Source of the DNA: Mucilaginibacter lappiensis
GTDB taxonomy: Bacteria; Bacteroidota; Bacteroidia; Sphingobacteriales; Sphingobacteriaceae
Direction: 5' to 3'
NCBI RefSeq assembly: GCF_900155965.1
Contig: NZ_FTMG01000006.1
Location: forward strand, 124,001 to 188,000
Length of the DNA: 64,000 nucleotides
The position numbers were made by a program, and so were the translations under genes. Shown in pieces: positions 17,050-26,864 of this stretch. Numbering within the stretch: position 1 is the stretch's first letter; every line of letters starts with the position of its first letter. The notes under the pieces were generated by a model, which searched no databases, was not told where the DNA came from, and saw nothing but the letters and a program-made list of their open reading frames with translations.

Positions 17050-19413
17050 TTACTTTTTCAGCGTTTGTTCAAATAGTTTAAATATGCGTTTGTACTCATC
17101 CGACCAGCTGCTGGGTTGTTCAAAGCCATGATCTTCTACCGGGTATGATGCCAGCTCCCAGTTCTCTTTATGCAGCTCAATCAGTTTTTGCGTGAGGCGG
17201 ATGATGTCCTGATAATTCACATTCTGATCTATCATACCATGCAGCATCAGCAGGTTGCCTTTTAAACCATTGGCAAAATATATAGGCGAACTTTTGCGGT
17301 AAGCCTGCTCATCGGTAAAAGGTTCATTTAAAATATTGGAGGTGTATCCGTGATTGTAATGCGCCCAATCCGTCACCGACCTGATGGCCCCACCGGCTGC
17401 AAAAACATTGGGCTCGGTAAACATGCCCATCAGGGTGATAAAACCACCGTACGAGCCGCCGTATAAACCCACGTGCTTAGGGTTAACACCAAATTTTTCA
17501 ACCAGGTATTTTACCCCATCCACCTGGTCGGTCAGGTCCTTGCCGCCCATATGGCGATATATCCCCGTACGCCAATCGCGGCCATAACCCGCACTGGCTG
17601 TATAATCGATATCCAGTACCGTGTAGCCATTGTCGGCCAGCATATTATTGAACATATACTCGCGGAAATAATAGCTCCAGGAATAAGTTACCTCCTGCAG
17701 ATAACCGGCACCATGCACAAAAATAACGGCAGGTTTAGCCGGATCGGCTTTTTTAGGCAGATACTGGCGCGCGTAAACATCAGCCCCATAGCGGTTCTTA
17801 AAAGTAATGATCTCCGGATCGCGCCATGCGTATGAATTAAATTCTGCCGAAACAGAATGCGTTACCTGTACCGCCTTCGCCCCGGGTTTATTGGCTTGCA
17901 GATACAACTCCCAGGGCTTATTGGAGTAGGAATAACGGATAGCCAGCCATTTTTCATCAGGCGACAGCGTTACTTCGTTCCCCCCTTTCATCTCCGTTAT
18001 TTTTACCGATTTACCACCGCTTACCGGAATGCTGTAAAAATGCGTAATACCCGGGTGATCTATATTAGCGGTGAAGTAAAATGTCTTTTTGTCGTTTGAT
18101 AATTGCAGGGTTTGTACTTCCCACTTGCCACTGGTGAGCTGTTTTTTTGCGCCGCTTGTTACATCAACCAGGTAAATATGCGAATAGCCACTAGCTTCGC
18201 TCTGGAAATAAAAATGGGTGTCATCTGTAAAGCCAACATTCCCTGCAGCGCCCGTTTCAATACCCGGACCACCGATCCAGGCTTCATCACGCTGTCGATC
18301 AAGCAGGGCTAGTTTGCCTGTTACCGGGTCGAGGCGCATGATCCAGCGGTCTTTATTATCCTGCGCGCTGATCACCACAACCGCATTTTTACCATCCGCG
18401 CTCCAAAAAGGACCTTCTATATCCACCTGCCTGTCTGCATTTGCTTTTTTGCGCTCAGCCAGTTCTGTTGGATAATCTTTCACATAATCGGGTAGATCTT
18501 TAATACCCGGGATGTCCTGGGTAAGTACCGGGTAAACAGCTTGTCGACGGGTATCAAACACCAGCATTTTTGAAGTGGATGATGGCCGGCCAACTTTGGA
18601 TCGGTTCGGAATATCCTCCGTAAAACCCGAAGCGGTTACATAATTAGGTACAATAGCGTTTTTTACGCCATCGGCGGCCTTGGTTAAGCGATAGGTAACG
18701 TACTTACCATCCGGACTTATTTTTACCAAACCCACACGATCGCCGCCGGTAACCAGTTCTTTTAATTGTCGGGGCTCCAAAGCAGCTGTTTGGGCCGAAT
18801 CCTGTTTATCCTCTTTCGCTTCTTTTTTAATGATATCAAAAAGTTCTAGCTGTTGTTTTTTGAGCCACGATTGCTCATCATTCAGCTTTTCTTCGTCCTT
18901 CTTTTTTTCTGGTGAACGTACAAAATTGGTAAGCTGTTTTAACTGCCCACCATTAAGACTTAGTGCAAAAAGATTGTTGTTTTGTTTAAATATGATCTCA
19001 CGCTCATCACCGTTGAAAATGGGATCATCCTCGCGCTGTTCCGTATTGGTTAATTGAATAACCTTCCCGCTTTTAATATCAGCCAAAAACAGATCTCCGT
19101 TTTTTTCAAAAACCTTTTGGGTGTGGCTTTTATTCCACTCCCCATCAGTTGTTAACCCACGCTGACCTGCAATACTTACTTTTTGCGGATTAGTGTTACC
19201 GATGGCAATAGCGTATAATACATCTGCATCATCATGGCCGGGGTTCCATTTAAAATAGATCTTTTTACTGTCGTCGCTCCAGCGGATATTGGATGGCGAT
19301 ACGCCTACCCATTTCGGGTCACGCATAATTTTTTCAACAGTCAGCGTATCCAGTTTCTGGGCAAACGCGCCGGCAGTGTTAGCTATAAGCAGTAAAGTGA
19401 TCAGTTTTTTCAT
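17050..19413 (-). CDS. S9 family peptidase (prolyl oligopeptidase/DPP-IV type)
   Basis: A 787-residue secreted serine peptidase. It has a signal peptide (LITLLLIANTAGAFAQ), an N-terminal beta-propeller region (about 40-520; repeated WS.DGK motifs such as SPDGKYVTYRL and SADGKNAVVV), and a C-terminal alpha/beta hydrolase domain. The catalytic serine lies in GGSYGGF, the aspartate near HGMIDQNVNY and the histidine in VEDHGFEQP. It probably removes dipeptides or short peptides from oligopeptides in the periplasm. It is divergent from the acetyltransferase gene at 19502. Confidence 0.93.
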   Translation of the reverse strand: MKKLITLLLIANTAGAFAQKLDTLTVEKIMRDPKWVGVSPSNIRWSDDSKKIYFKWNPGHDDADVLYAIAIGNTNPQKVSIAGQRGLTTDGEWNKSHTQKVFEKNGDLFLADIKSGKVIQLTNTEQREDDPIFNGDEREIIFKQNNNLFALSLNGGQLKQLTNFVRSPEKKKDEEKLNDEQSWLKKQQLELFDIIKKEAKEDKQDSAQTAALEPRQLKELVTGGDRVGLVKISPDGKYVTYRLTKAADGVKNAIVPNYVTASGFTEDIPNRSKVGRPSSTSKMLVFDTRRQAVYPVLTQDIPGIKDLPDYVKDYPTELAERKKANADRQVDIEGPFWSADGKNAVVVISAQDNKDRWIMRLDPVTGKLALLDRQRDEAWIGGPGIETGAAGNVGFTDDTHFYFQSEASGYSHIYLVDVTSGAKKQLTSGKWEVQTLQLSNDKKTFYFTANIDHPGITHFYSIPVSGGKSVKITEMKGGNEVTLSPDEKWLAIRYSYSNKPWELYLQANKPGAKAVQVTHSVSAEFNSYAWRDPEIITFKNRYGADVYARQYLPKKADPAKPAVIFVHGAGYLQEVTYSWSYYFREYMFNNMLADNGYTVLDIDYTASAGYGRDWRTGIYRHMGGKDLTDQVDGVKYLVEKFGVNPKHVGLYGGSYGGFITLMGMFTEPNVFAAGGAIRSVTDWAHYNHGYTSNILNEPFTDEQAYRKSSPIYFANGLKGNLLMLHGMIDQNVNYQDIIRLTQKLIELHKENWELASYPVEDHGFEQPSSWSDEYKRIFKLFEQTLKK

Positions 19414-19501
19414 GTAATCAGTATGGCAAAACGCCTTAAAATGTCTGCAATTTAGCAGTTTCGGTTATCATTGCTATTTTTAAACATTTTATTGTTACAA
19501 A

Positions 19502-20020
19502 ATGGAATTACAGGGCTCTACGTTTACTTTAAGGGGATGGTTTGATGGTGATGAAGAATCGTTGCAAAAACATGCGGATAACCCGAAGGTATCTGCCTTT
19601 TTATTGGATCGTTTCCCCTATCCCTATTCCCTGAGTGATGCCATTACCTGGGTGGCCTTTATGAAAAAACAAGCCACACAGACTAATTTCGCCATAGCTA
19701 TTGACGGCCAGGTTTGCGGCGGTATTGCTGTAGATATGAAGGTTGATGCCAATCACAATGAGGCTGAAATAGGCTACTGGCTTGCCGAAACCTACTGGGG
19801 TCGCGGCATCATCACCGAAGCTGTACAACTGCTTACCCGTTATGCTTTTGAAACCTTTGGTATCATCCGTGTGCAAGCGGGTGTATTCGGTAAAAATACC
19901 GCATCCATGCGCGTACTGGAAAAGGCAGGTTATGTTAAAGAAGGTATTATGCGTAACGCGTTGATCAAAAAGGGTGTGGTAATGGATAAGCATCTATACG
20001 CCATTTTGAAACCCGAATAA
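19502..20020 (+). CDS. GNAT family N-acetyltransferase (RimJ/RimL-like)
   Basis: A 172-residue acetyltransferase. Landmarks: EIGYWLAETYWGRGIITEAV (acetyl-CoA loop with a R/QxxG-like WGRGII), then NTASMRVLEKAGYVKEG, the C-terminal GNAT motif of RimJ/RimL-like enzymes. It likely acetylates an amino group of a protein N-terminus or small molecule; the substrate is unknown. It is a single gene followed by a repeat-rich spacer. Confidence 0.9.
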   Translation: MELQGSTFTLRGWFDGDEESLQKHADNPKVSAFLLDRFPYPYSLSDAITWVAFMKKQATQTNFAIAIDGQVCGGIAVDMKVDANHNEAEIGYWLAETYWGRGIITEAVQLLTRYAFETFGIIRVQAGVFGKNTASMRVLEKAGYVKEGIMRNALIKKGVVMDKHLYAILKPE

Positions 20021-20042
20021 TTTAACGATTTGCCTAAGAGAA

Positions 20043-20095
20043 TAATATCGAATAACGAACTTTGAATTTCCAATATCGAAATTATTATTCAACAT
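20043..20095 (+). repeat. 53-base interspersed repeat, copy 1
   Basis: This 53-base segment (starting TAATATCGAA, ending CAACAT) matches the one at 48821-48873 in 44 of 53 positions with no gaps. Here it lies 25 bases before the first copy of the 103-base repeat. Confidence 0.7.
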
Positions 20096-20120
20096 ATGAC
20101 ATGGAATACACTGCTCCAGG

Positions 20121-20223
20121 ATGGTTAACACATTATATGATGATTTCATATTTAACATATTTATTTTCAATCATATAAGCCAGTGTTAACTATAAAATGT
20201 GTAAACCATGTAAACCCACTTTT
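20121..20223 (+). repeat. 103-base interspersed repeat, copy A
   Basis: It begins ATGGTTAACA and has an internal inverted pairing with GTGTTAACTAT near its right side. It ends in a 25-base tail starting GTGTAAACCATGTAAACC, which is identical in copies B (49024-49126) and C (54718-54829, minus). The tail itself contains two tandem GTAAACC units. Lies in the spacer after the acetyltransferase gene. Confidence 0.75.
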
Positions 20224-20226
20224 GTT

Positions 20227-20437
20227 CACTCAGGGTCTCTCGGTGATGGCAAAAAAGGATGTCATGCTGAGCTCCGTCGAAGCATGGTGGGCAGGCCTCT
20301 GCGCTCGACCCTTCGACGGAGCTCAGGGTGACAGGCCTTTTTTAACATTTTGTCCACTCAGGGTCTCTCGCAGAGAACCCTGAGTTATAGAAGGCCTTAT
20401 GCAACCTCCGGGTCCCTTTCAGGAGACCCGGAGGGGA
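20227..20437. repeat. Cluster of three palindromic repeats
   Basis: Hairpin 1: CTGAGCTCCGTCGAAG (20267-20282) mirrored perfectly at 20311-20326, flanked by GTCA/TGAC. Hairpin 2: CTCAGGGTCTCTC...AGAGAACCCTGAG around 20358-20384. Hairpin 3: CCTCCGGGT...ACCCGGAGG around 20405-20434. CACTCAGGGTCTCTCG occurs twice (20227-20242 and 20355-20370). The elements resemble the short palindromes scattered in Sphingobacteriaceae spacers, and here separate two convergent genes. No gene is seen in this part. Confidence 0.7.
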
Positions 20438-20456
20438 CAAACATTACTATACTATA

Positions 20457-22283
20457 CTAATTCACCATCCGTCCGGAAAGATCAACAGTACGGGCAAAGG
20501 GGGTTAAAAATTTATTAGCCAAAATAGCAAACTCACGCCGGGTTACCGGTCGGTTCATGTCAAAATCAGAGCTGAATTTGTACTGCGTTTTCCAGGCTTT
20601 CTGCATACTTATCTGCAGGGTTTTAGGCTCCGTCAAGGTGATCTCACTAATGAATGATAACAGGTTACCCTGGGTAAACTTTTCGCCCGGCTTTTCTTTA
20701 TTGAACCATAAAAAAGCACGGGCGTATATCTCTTTAAAAAAAGGTTCCACTTCGGCGGTGCTCACCACAGAATCTGGCATGAACAGTAACTGTGCACTGT
20801 TGCCGTTTACTTTTTGTATCCCTTTAAGCAAACCCGTAGCTCCAATTTGCTGCATCGGCCTGAAATAAGGGTCGTTGGGTTTGATATCCGTAAAGGGTAA
20901 TAGCCATGCCTTAAAATCAAGCAGCTCGCCCTGTATTATCCGCACATTTAGTTTTTTGGTAGTGGTTTTAAAGAAAGCGCAAAAAGCAGCCGTTGCCCCT
21001 GCTCCCTGCCCTACACACATTTGAACAGAAGGATACATACTGCTGGCATTGACCAAATGTGATACCGAAAGGGCCTTTTCTGTAACCAGCAGATTGTCCA
21101 GATCTTTGAGCACAATAGAACCTAGCGGAATACTATAAGCCATAAACGGCGGGTAATCTGTCTTCGGCGCTGTACCCTCGCCATAATGCTGCCCGGGCGT
21201 GGCATCGCCAACAGCTATAGCAGTGCGGTACAATTTTGCCGCAAGATCATAAGGTTGATACAGATCATTCAGCGTCATACGTACCAGTCCTTTAGTACGA
21301 CTAGCTTCCCGGATATAGGGAAGGTAAGGCAGATGATCTGGCGTTGGATATTCATCATCCAGTCCCAGATTTTTAAAGCCCAGTTCCGTTTGCAGATAAT
21401 AAATGAGCCCCAAAGTATGCAGGCGCGCTTTAGCATAAAAAGCATCACGATTAGCGGGTTTCAGGTCATCAGCAGTAGTTGGATACTGGTTGCCGCAGCC
21501 CGCCCATTTGATCATGTATTTATCATTAGGCAACCTACCCTCGTTCAGCATTTTACTGATATCTTTCCCTTTTAAACAGGCATATTCTCCCGCGTCATAA
21601 CCTTGCGGTTTGGCCATGGTTTTATCGGCCGTTTTTCCAAAATCTTTTACAATGGCTATCCAGGTAATATCCTGTATACGGGGTAAAGCTGTAGCAGGGG
21701 CCAAACTTTCGCCGGTATCTTGTGCACTGTCAAAACCCGATATGAACACCTCTCCTGCTTTAGCTGCTACATCGCCGGTTTCTGTGGCATCAATTACTAC
21801 TTTGGCTTTTATGGTGGTTGTTCTGTTATTTTCGGTAATGCTTACCTGCCAGCCTGTGCCATCCTTTTCAATGGCAGTAAAAGGCGTGTTTAATTTTACG
21901 GTGAGATTTTTAACCGTATCAGTCATTTTTTTGAGGATGGCAGCACCGGTGTAGGGCTCAAAACGCAAGGTAGCATTATAGGTAGTATCATAACCTAGCC
22001 TGCTTTTATAAAAATCGCGTACATGCCTGCGAAATTCGCCCCAGATACCCGATGGTAAATTTCTGTTGCCTTCTACTACGCACATACCAGCGGCGGTCAT
22101 GCTGCCACCCAGCCAGGGACCAGGCTCAACCAATAAAGTTTTTAGTTTGCTGCGTGCTCCCTGCATAGCAGCCGCGGTTCCGGCAGCTCCGCCACCAATA
22201 ACCAAAATATCGATCTTAATGGTTTGGGCGTATGAAAATGAGGCGTTTAAAAGCAGGATTACTAACAATATCTTTCTAACCAT
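20457..22283 (-). CDS. Secreted FAD-dependent oxidoreductase
   Basis: A 608-residue protein with a signal peptide (LLVILLLNASFSYAQ) followed at once by an FAD-binding Rossmann motif (DILVIGGGAAGTAAAMQGAR) and a second nucleotide-binding signature (VVIDATETGDVAAKAG). It matches the FAD_oxidored (PF12831) type often named xanthan-lyase-like or glucose-inhibited-division-like in Bacteroidota. The substrate is unknown. The signal peptide implies a periplasmic flavoprotein, which would need export by Tat or Sec. No obvious partner gene lies beside it. Confidence 0.85.
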   Translation of the reverse strand: MVRKILLVILLLNASFSYAQTIKIDILVIGGGAAGTAAAMQGARSKLKTLLVEPGPWLGGSMTAAGMCVVEGNRNLPSGIWGEFRRHVRDFYKSRLGYDTTYNATLRFEPYTGAAILKKMTDTVKNLTVKLNTPFTAIEKDGTGWQVSITENNRTTTIKAKVVIDATETGDVAAKAGEVFISGFDSAQDTGESLAPATALPRIQDITWIAIVKDFGKTADKTMAKPQGYDAGEYACLKGKDISKMLNEGRLPNDKYMIKWAGCGNQYPTTADDLKPANRDAFYAKARLHTLGLIYYLQTELGFKNLGLDDEYPTPDHLPYLPYIREASRTKGLVRMTLNDLYQPYDLAAKLYRTAIAVGDATPGQHYGEGTAPKTDYPPFMAYSIPLGSIVLKDLDNLLVTEKALSVSHLVNASSMYPSVQMCVGQGAGATAAFCAFFKTTTKKLNVRIIQGELLDFKAWLLPFTDIKPNDPYFRPMQQIGATGLLKGIQKVNGNSAQLLFMPDSVVSTAEVEPFFKEIYARAFLWFNKEKPGEKFTQGNLLSFISEITLTEPKTLQISMQKAWKTQYKFSSDFDMNRPVTRREFAILANKFLTPFARTVDLSGRMVN

Positions 22284-22373
22284 CGGCTGAAGTAAATAGG
22301 TACAAAACGCTAAATTAGGGCAAAAGCTTGTGGTAGTTTTAAATTATACCTAAATTAAATTTTTTTACAGCCC

Positions 22374-22922
22374 ATGACAGACGAACAAATGAAATTCCCG
22401 ATAGGGAAATTTACGCCACCAGCGTCATATACCAACGAAGATATCCGGGAATGGATAGAGGATATCAGGACCCTGCCAGGTAAATTAAGACACGCTATTG
22501 CCGGTCTCAATTACCAGGAATTGGACACGCCTTACCGTACCGGCGGATGGACATTACGACAAGTAATACACCACCTGGCCGATAGCCACATGAACTCCAT
22601 TACCCGCTTTAAGCTGGCACTAACCGAAAACAACCCGGTGATAAAGCCATACGAAGAGGCCGACTGGGCCCTGCTGCCAGATTACCGCCTGCCAGTTGAA
22701 CCATCCTTAAAAATCCTGGAAGGTATACACCAGCATTTTGTTGCCCTGTTTGAAAGTTTTACGGAAAATGAATGGTCGCGCACCTTTGTTCACCCGGCTT
22801 CGGGCGATACCGTTTCGCTCATCAGGGGACTCGGGCTCTATGCCTGGCACAGCAACCACCATCTGGCCCATGTTACCGAAACCGTGAAGAAATTCAAGTT
22901 GAAGGAAGAGGTAAAAGGTTAA
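22374..22922 (+). CDS. YfiT/BstA-type DinB-fold protein
   Basis: A 182-residue four-helix DinB-fold protein close to the YfiT/bacillithiol transferase family. Metal-binding histidines are seen in VIHHLADSHMNS and in AWHSNHHLAHV. The opening, FPIGKFTPPASYTNEDI, matches that family. The first Met (22374) is used; MKFPIG at 22389 is an alternative. Whether the host makes bacillithiol is not shown here, so the label 'putative metal-dependent hydrolase' is equally fair. Confidence 0.88.
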   Translation: MTDEQMKFPIGKFTPPASYTNEDIREWIEDIRTLPGKLRHAIAGLNYQELDTPYRTGGWTLRQVIHHLADSHMNSITRFKLALTENNPVIKPYEEADWALLPDYRLPVEPSLKILEGIHQHFVALFESFTENEWSRTFVHPASGDTVSLIRGLGLYAWHSNHHLAHVTETVKKFKLKEEVKG

Positions 22923-23009
22923 AGGCGAAAGGTCAAGACAAAAGATTAACAGTGAAATAAGGGCAAGCCAAGGGGAGTTACAAAGCAAAACCTTTATCCT
23001 TTCGCCTTT
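22921..23009. repeat. Inverted repeat between convergent genes
   Basis: AAAGGCGAAAGG (22921-22932) is mirrored perfectly by CCTTTCGCCTTT (22998-23009), with a long loop. It overlaps the stop of the DinB-fold gene and lies just beyond the end of the sensor kinase gene. It may serve as a shared transcript-end structure. Confidence 0.6.
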
Positions 23010-23019
23010 ATTCTTTCAT

Positions 23020-26000
23020 TTAAACAGCTGCCGGAAAGCTCAGGTAAAAAGAGGTGCCGCTGCCGATGGTTGTTTCGAACCAAATTTTGCCATTGGCATT
23101 TTCGATGGAGTTTTTAACAAATGCCAGTCCCAAACCCGTACCGGAGCTTTTGGTGGTAAAGTTGGGTTCAAATATTTTTTCGCGCATGTGCTCGGGGATA
23201 CCGTTACCATTATCTTTAATGGTGAGCAGCACATTTTTACTGGTGATCAGGTAATTGATATCGATAACCCCCTGCCTGTCTGGTGGGGTTGCTTCAATAG
23301 CGTTCTTGAGCAGGTTGTTAAAACAGCGCAGTAACTGGTCGCGGTCAGCATTGATGATAAATGGAGTTTCCGGCGACTGATAGGCAATATGGATATTATC
23401 CATTTGCTTAAATATAGTAACCGCCTGCCCCAGCATTTCAAAAATGTTGATCTGTTCAATACGGGTATCGGGCATTTTGGCAAAGGCCGAGAACTCCGAC
23501 GCAATGGACGACAAACTTTCTATTTGCTCAACGAATGATTTACTAAAACGCTCAAACTTCTGATCAAATTTAGGGTCTTTATCCTTCCATGACTTATCAA
23601 GCAGCTGCAAGCCCAATTTTAACGGAGTTAGCGGATTTTTGATTTCATGGGCCACCTGTTTAGCCATTTCGCGCCAGGCGCTTTCCCGCTCAGACTGAGC
23701 CAGGCGGTGCGCACTGTTTTCTAGTGCTGATATCATTTTATTATACTCAGTTATCAACGCCCCGATCTCGTCATTTCGTGCCCATTTGATGTGCTCGTTC
23801 TTTTTACCATATATGGTTTTACTCAAGCTTTCCTGTATAAAGTTGAGGGGTGCTGTAATTTGCCGGGCAATAATAACCGCAAACAACCCGATAGCCAAAA
23901 ACACCACCGCGTAAACATTGATCATTACATTGAGCAAGGCACTGATACGCTCCCGATAATCGGCCTCGTTCGAAAAATACGGCAGCTGGATATACGCTAT
24001 CGTTTTATTTGAACTGATGATAGGTGCATAGGCTGCTTTATAGCTCAAACCACCTATTTTTTCTTCATTTACAAACTCCGATTTTTGCAGCCTGCTTAGG
24101 TAAATAAAAGCTTTGGCATTCATTCTTTTGGCCGTTAATCCGTATTCGTAAATTTTGGGCTGGGTGGTTACCAACGGCACTCCATTGGTATCAAACAGGG
24201 TAAGATCGGTTGAATAATTATTGGCCAGCTCATTAAAGCTCACCTGACTTTCTTCGTTAACACTATAAATATACTTGTTGAATACGCCGCTTTCAAAAGC
24301 CGTAACTATACGGGTTATCTTATCACGGATCATTTTGTCCTGTTGGGTGTGATATTGCGTGCTGATGGATAAAAAAGTAATAAAACCAACCATCAACAGG
24401 GTGATCATTACAGCAAACACCATCGAGAACTGGATGCGTGTGCGGTATAATATCCTGTCGAAGTTTATTTTGAAGCCCCATTTCAATTCATGATCGTTAA
24501 TACTCCATAACTGTACGCGCATCCGTAACCATCGTATGGTTAAAATAACCGCGCTAAACAGCAGCAACACCACAAAAAAGAAGGTAACGGAAGTAATCCC
24601 GTTATATAAAGGGTTCTCTTCTTTACTTACTACTATTAAATTACGGTTACTGGGCTTATATATTAAATGACTGTAGGTTGTAAAGCTATCATACCACTCC
24701 GCATTAGTACTACGGGTAGTTTTAATGATATACTTTTTAATAACTCCCTGAAATTCGGTATTATTAAGCGTGTAAACATAATTGCCTTTTTGGCTCAGCA
24801 ATTTATTATCAATATAAAACGCGTAGGAATAATCTTTAAACTCATCCTCCGGTTTGATGTGCCCGTCAACCAGTAGCTCCGGAAAGGTGCCCGATGGTTG
24901 CAATGGTTTTGATTTTAATTCAATAACCAGCGTACCCCATTGTTTACCGCCATGGTTAACCGGTAAAATGGCAAAGTAATTCTGAAACCCGAACGATTCA
25001 TTTTCGCGATAAAAATAATCTGATACCTTAAATGAACTGTACAATACCAGGTCTTTAAATACATTCAAAGTATAATTATCGTCTGATAAGGGCTGCTCCA
25101 GTTGGTTATACTCGTGCACCTTGAATTCATATTTGGATAAATAACCATCAAAATATAATTTCTGAAAGCGGGTTTTCAGGAAATCCTTATTGTGTACCGC
25201 TTTCGGGTCAAAGTAGGACATAATAGCAGTATCAGCAATGATCTGTCCTTCTATTTTTTTGAAAATATAATCGGCTGTCGCATCATCCGGAACTTCTAGT
25301 TTCTGGACAAGCGCTTTGCGTGTTTCCCGTTCCTTTACATTTTCAAACTGGTTAAGCTTAATAGCCGAAATAAGGGCACATATCAATATAATAGCCAGGA
25401 GCGTTGTACCATTAAGTCGTCCTTTGTGAAATAAATGCCCGTAGGCCCTGATAATAACCAGGATGCACCACAAAAGATAAAACGAAGTATACTCCCGGTA
25501 CAGGGCAAAAACTACGGTTGTGGCAACCACTCCTAGCAATAGCAGGAATAGCTGATGTGAACGCGGTACTGACAGTTTCAGGCAAATAGAAAGAATGATC
25601 TCATCGATAAGATAAAAGATCAGGAAGCTAAAACACAGCATGATTACCCCAAGCAAACTAAAGCCCGAAAGGCTAAGCACATTATTGACGTTAAAACTTA
25701 TTTTTGAATTGATGATTAGTCCATAAAATAATTTTAACAGTAACGTTGAGCTGGTTATAAGTATTAATATACAGGCTATAACAATAAAGTAACCGATTGT
25801 TTTACCGGGCACAATTGTAAATAACCTACGCCGTTGCAGGTATATAAAAGTAACAAACCAGCATATGCACAGGATATTGATACAAAAATCGCCCAGGGAG
25901 GGATATACTACACTGGAAGCGTAATATATAGGATTAAATACAGATAGCGAATAAGCAAAATCGGGCAGGTTATAATGCAGGTTAATATATCTGAACAATA

Positions 26001-26751
26001 CGATAAACGCTGCCAGTAATATGATAGATAACACAGCATGCCCCTTTAAAGCTACGTAACTGCACACCCTATGCATTAAAACACAAAGCACTATAACGGT
26101 TAATATCCAAAACGCCAGCTCGTAATAAACAAAGGCGTAATTAATACTGTTGGCCTTTAATTTTATGGAGAATAAATAGCTGTGGTTGCTGCTGTGTACC
26201 TCATAGATATTCTTGTCGGCAAAATCGGCTATTTCAACATTGTTATATTTAACCAGGTCTTTATCAAAGGTATTTTGCAGATACTGATTTTCAAATGCAT
26301 AGTTGATCTTTACCGGAATAAAAAAGATAACAGAAAAATCGCCTTTGGTTTTTCTTATCGTTTCATAGTAACCGTTGGATTGCCTGATAAAGGAGTAGCC
26401 CTCTTTTATAGCTCCCGGATTATCCGGAATAACCCTAATACCGCTCCAGAATCGTAAATTATTGTTTTTCAGCGTTATAAACAATATGCGGTGATTAACC
26501 GTAATATCATTAATATCATCCAGGGCATCCTGCTCATTATCAGGCAGGTACTTTAACAATCTGAAATTTAGTTTATTATTGATCAGCTCATTTACATAAG
26601 CCTCTTTTTTGTGCAGACTTTCCTCCAGCGTTGTGCCGGCCTTTACCAGATTATTTACGGGGGTATACTCTTTTTGAACAATAATAGCTGTAATTAATAA
26701 ACTAAGGCCTATTAAGGTAAGCAACAAGCGTATTTTTCCCGAGGTTGTCAA
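23020..26751 (-). CDS. Large membrane sensor histidine kinase (NtrY-like)
   Basis: A 1243-residue kinase. The N-terminal two thirds hold many hydrophobic segments (about ten; for example near residues 8-25, 215-235, 240-262, 320-340) and extracytoplasmic loops, then a HAMP-like segment (ARQITAPLNFIQESLSK). The catalytic core is near the C-terminus: H box AHEIKNPLTPLKLGL (His near residue 1035), N box NNLLKNAIEA, G1 DNGNGIP and G2 GTGLGLAFV. There is no receiver domain and no response regulator next door, so its partner is encoded elsewhere. The signal is unknown. A long inverted repeat lies upstream. Confidence 0.9.
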   Translation of the reverse strand: MTTSGKIRLLLTLIGLSLLITAIIVQKEYTPVNNLVKAGTTLEESLHKKEAYVNELINNKLNFRLLKYLPDNEQDALDDINDITVNHRILFITLKNNNLRFWSGIRVIPDNPGAIKEGYSFIRQSNGYYETIRKTKGDFSVIFFIPVKINYAFENQYLQNTFDKDLVKYNNVEIADFADKNIYEVHSSNHSYLFSIKLKANSINYAFVYYELAFWILTVIVLCVLMHRVCSYVALKGHAVLSIILLAAFIVLFRYINLHYNLPDFAYSLSVFNPIYYASSVVYPSLGDFCINILCICWFVTFIYLQRRRLFTIVPGKTIGYFIVIACILILITSSTLLLKLFYGLIINSKISFNVNNVLSLSGFSLLGVIMLCFSFLIFYLIDEIILSICLKLSVPRSHQLFLLLLGVVATTVVFALYREYTSFYLLWCILVIIRAYGHLFHKGRLNGTTLLAIILICALISAIKLNQFENVKERETRKALVQKLEVPDDATADYIFKKIEGQIIADTAIMSYFDPKAVHNKDFLKTRFQKLYFDGYLSKYEFKVHEYNQLEQPLSDDNYTLNVFKDLVLYSSFKVSDYFYRENESFGFQNYFAILPVNHGGKQWGTLVIELKSKPLQPSGTFPELLVDGHIKPEDEFKDYSYAFYIDNKLLSQKGNYVYTLNNTEFQGVIKKYIIKTTRSTNAEWYDSFTTYSHLIYKPSNRNLIVVSKEENPLYNGITSVTFFFVVLLLFSAVILTIRWLRMRVQLWSINDHELKWGFKINFDRILYRTRIQFSMVFAVMITLLMVGFITFLSISTQYHTQQDKMIRDKITRIVTAFESGVFNKYIYSVNEESQVSFNELANNYSTDLTLFDTNGVPLVTTQPKIYEYGLTAKRMNAKAFIYLSRLQKSEFVNEEKIGGLSYKAAYAPIISSNKTIAYIQLPYFSNEADYRERISALLNVMINVYAVVFLAIGLFAVIIARQITAPLNFIQESLSKTIYGKKNEHIKWARNDEIGALITEYNKMISALENSAHRLAQSERESAWREMAKQVAHEIKNPLTPLKLGLQLLDKSWKDKDPKFDQKFERFSKSFVEQIESLSSIASEFSAFAKMPDTRIEQINIFEMLGQAVTIFKQMDNIHIAYQSPETPFIINADRDQLLRCFNNLLKNAIEATPPDRQGVIDINYLITSKNVLLTIKDNGNGIPEHMREKIFEPNFTTKSSGTGLGLAFVKNSIENANGKIWFETTIGSGTSFYLSFPAAV

Positions 26752-26780
26752 ATTCCCTGTATAATATAATGTTTAGTCCG

Positions 26781-26859
26781 GTATCAGGTAGTTAGTATCA
26801 AGTAACTAGAATTGAAAATCTTATATAAATCGTGATACTTGATACTAACTACCTGATAC
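26781..26859. repeat. Perfect 24-base inverted repeat
   Basis: GTATCAGGTAGTTAGTATCA plus four bases (26781-26804) is mirrored exactly at 26836-26859, around a 31-base loop. Each arm contains two tandem TATCA units. It lies between fabD and the sensor kinase gene, both leftward, and could terminate or regulate fabD readthrough. Confidence 0.8.
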
Positions 26860-26864
26860 TGGAT

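Noticed and set aside
20183..20383. A short frame running through the palindrome cluster
   Set aside because: It is generated by the repeat sequence itself and contains no conserved residues.
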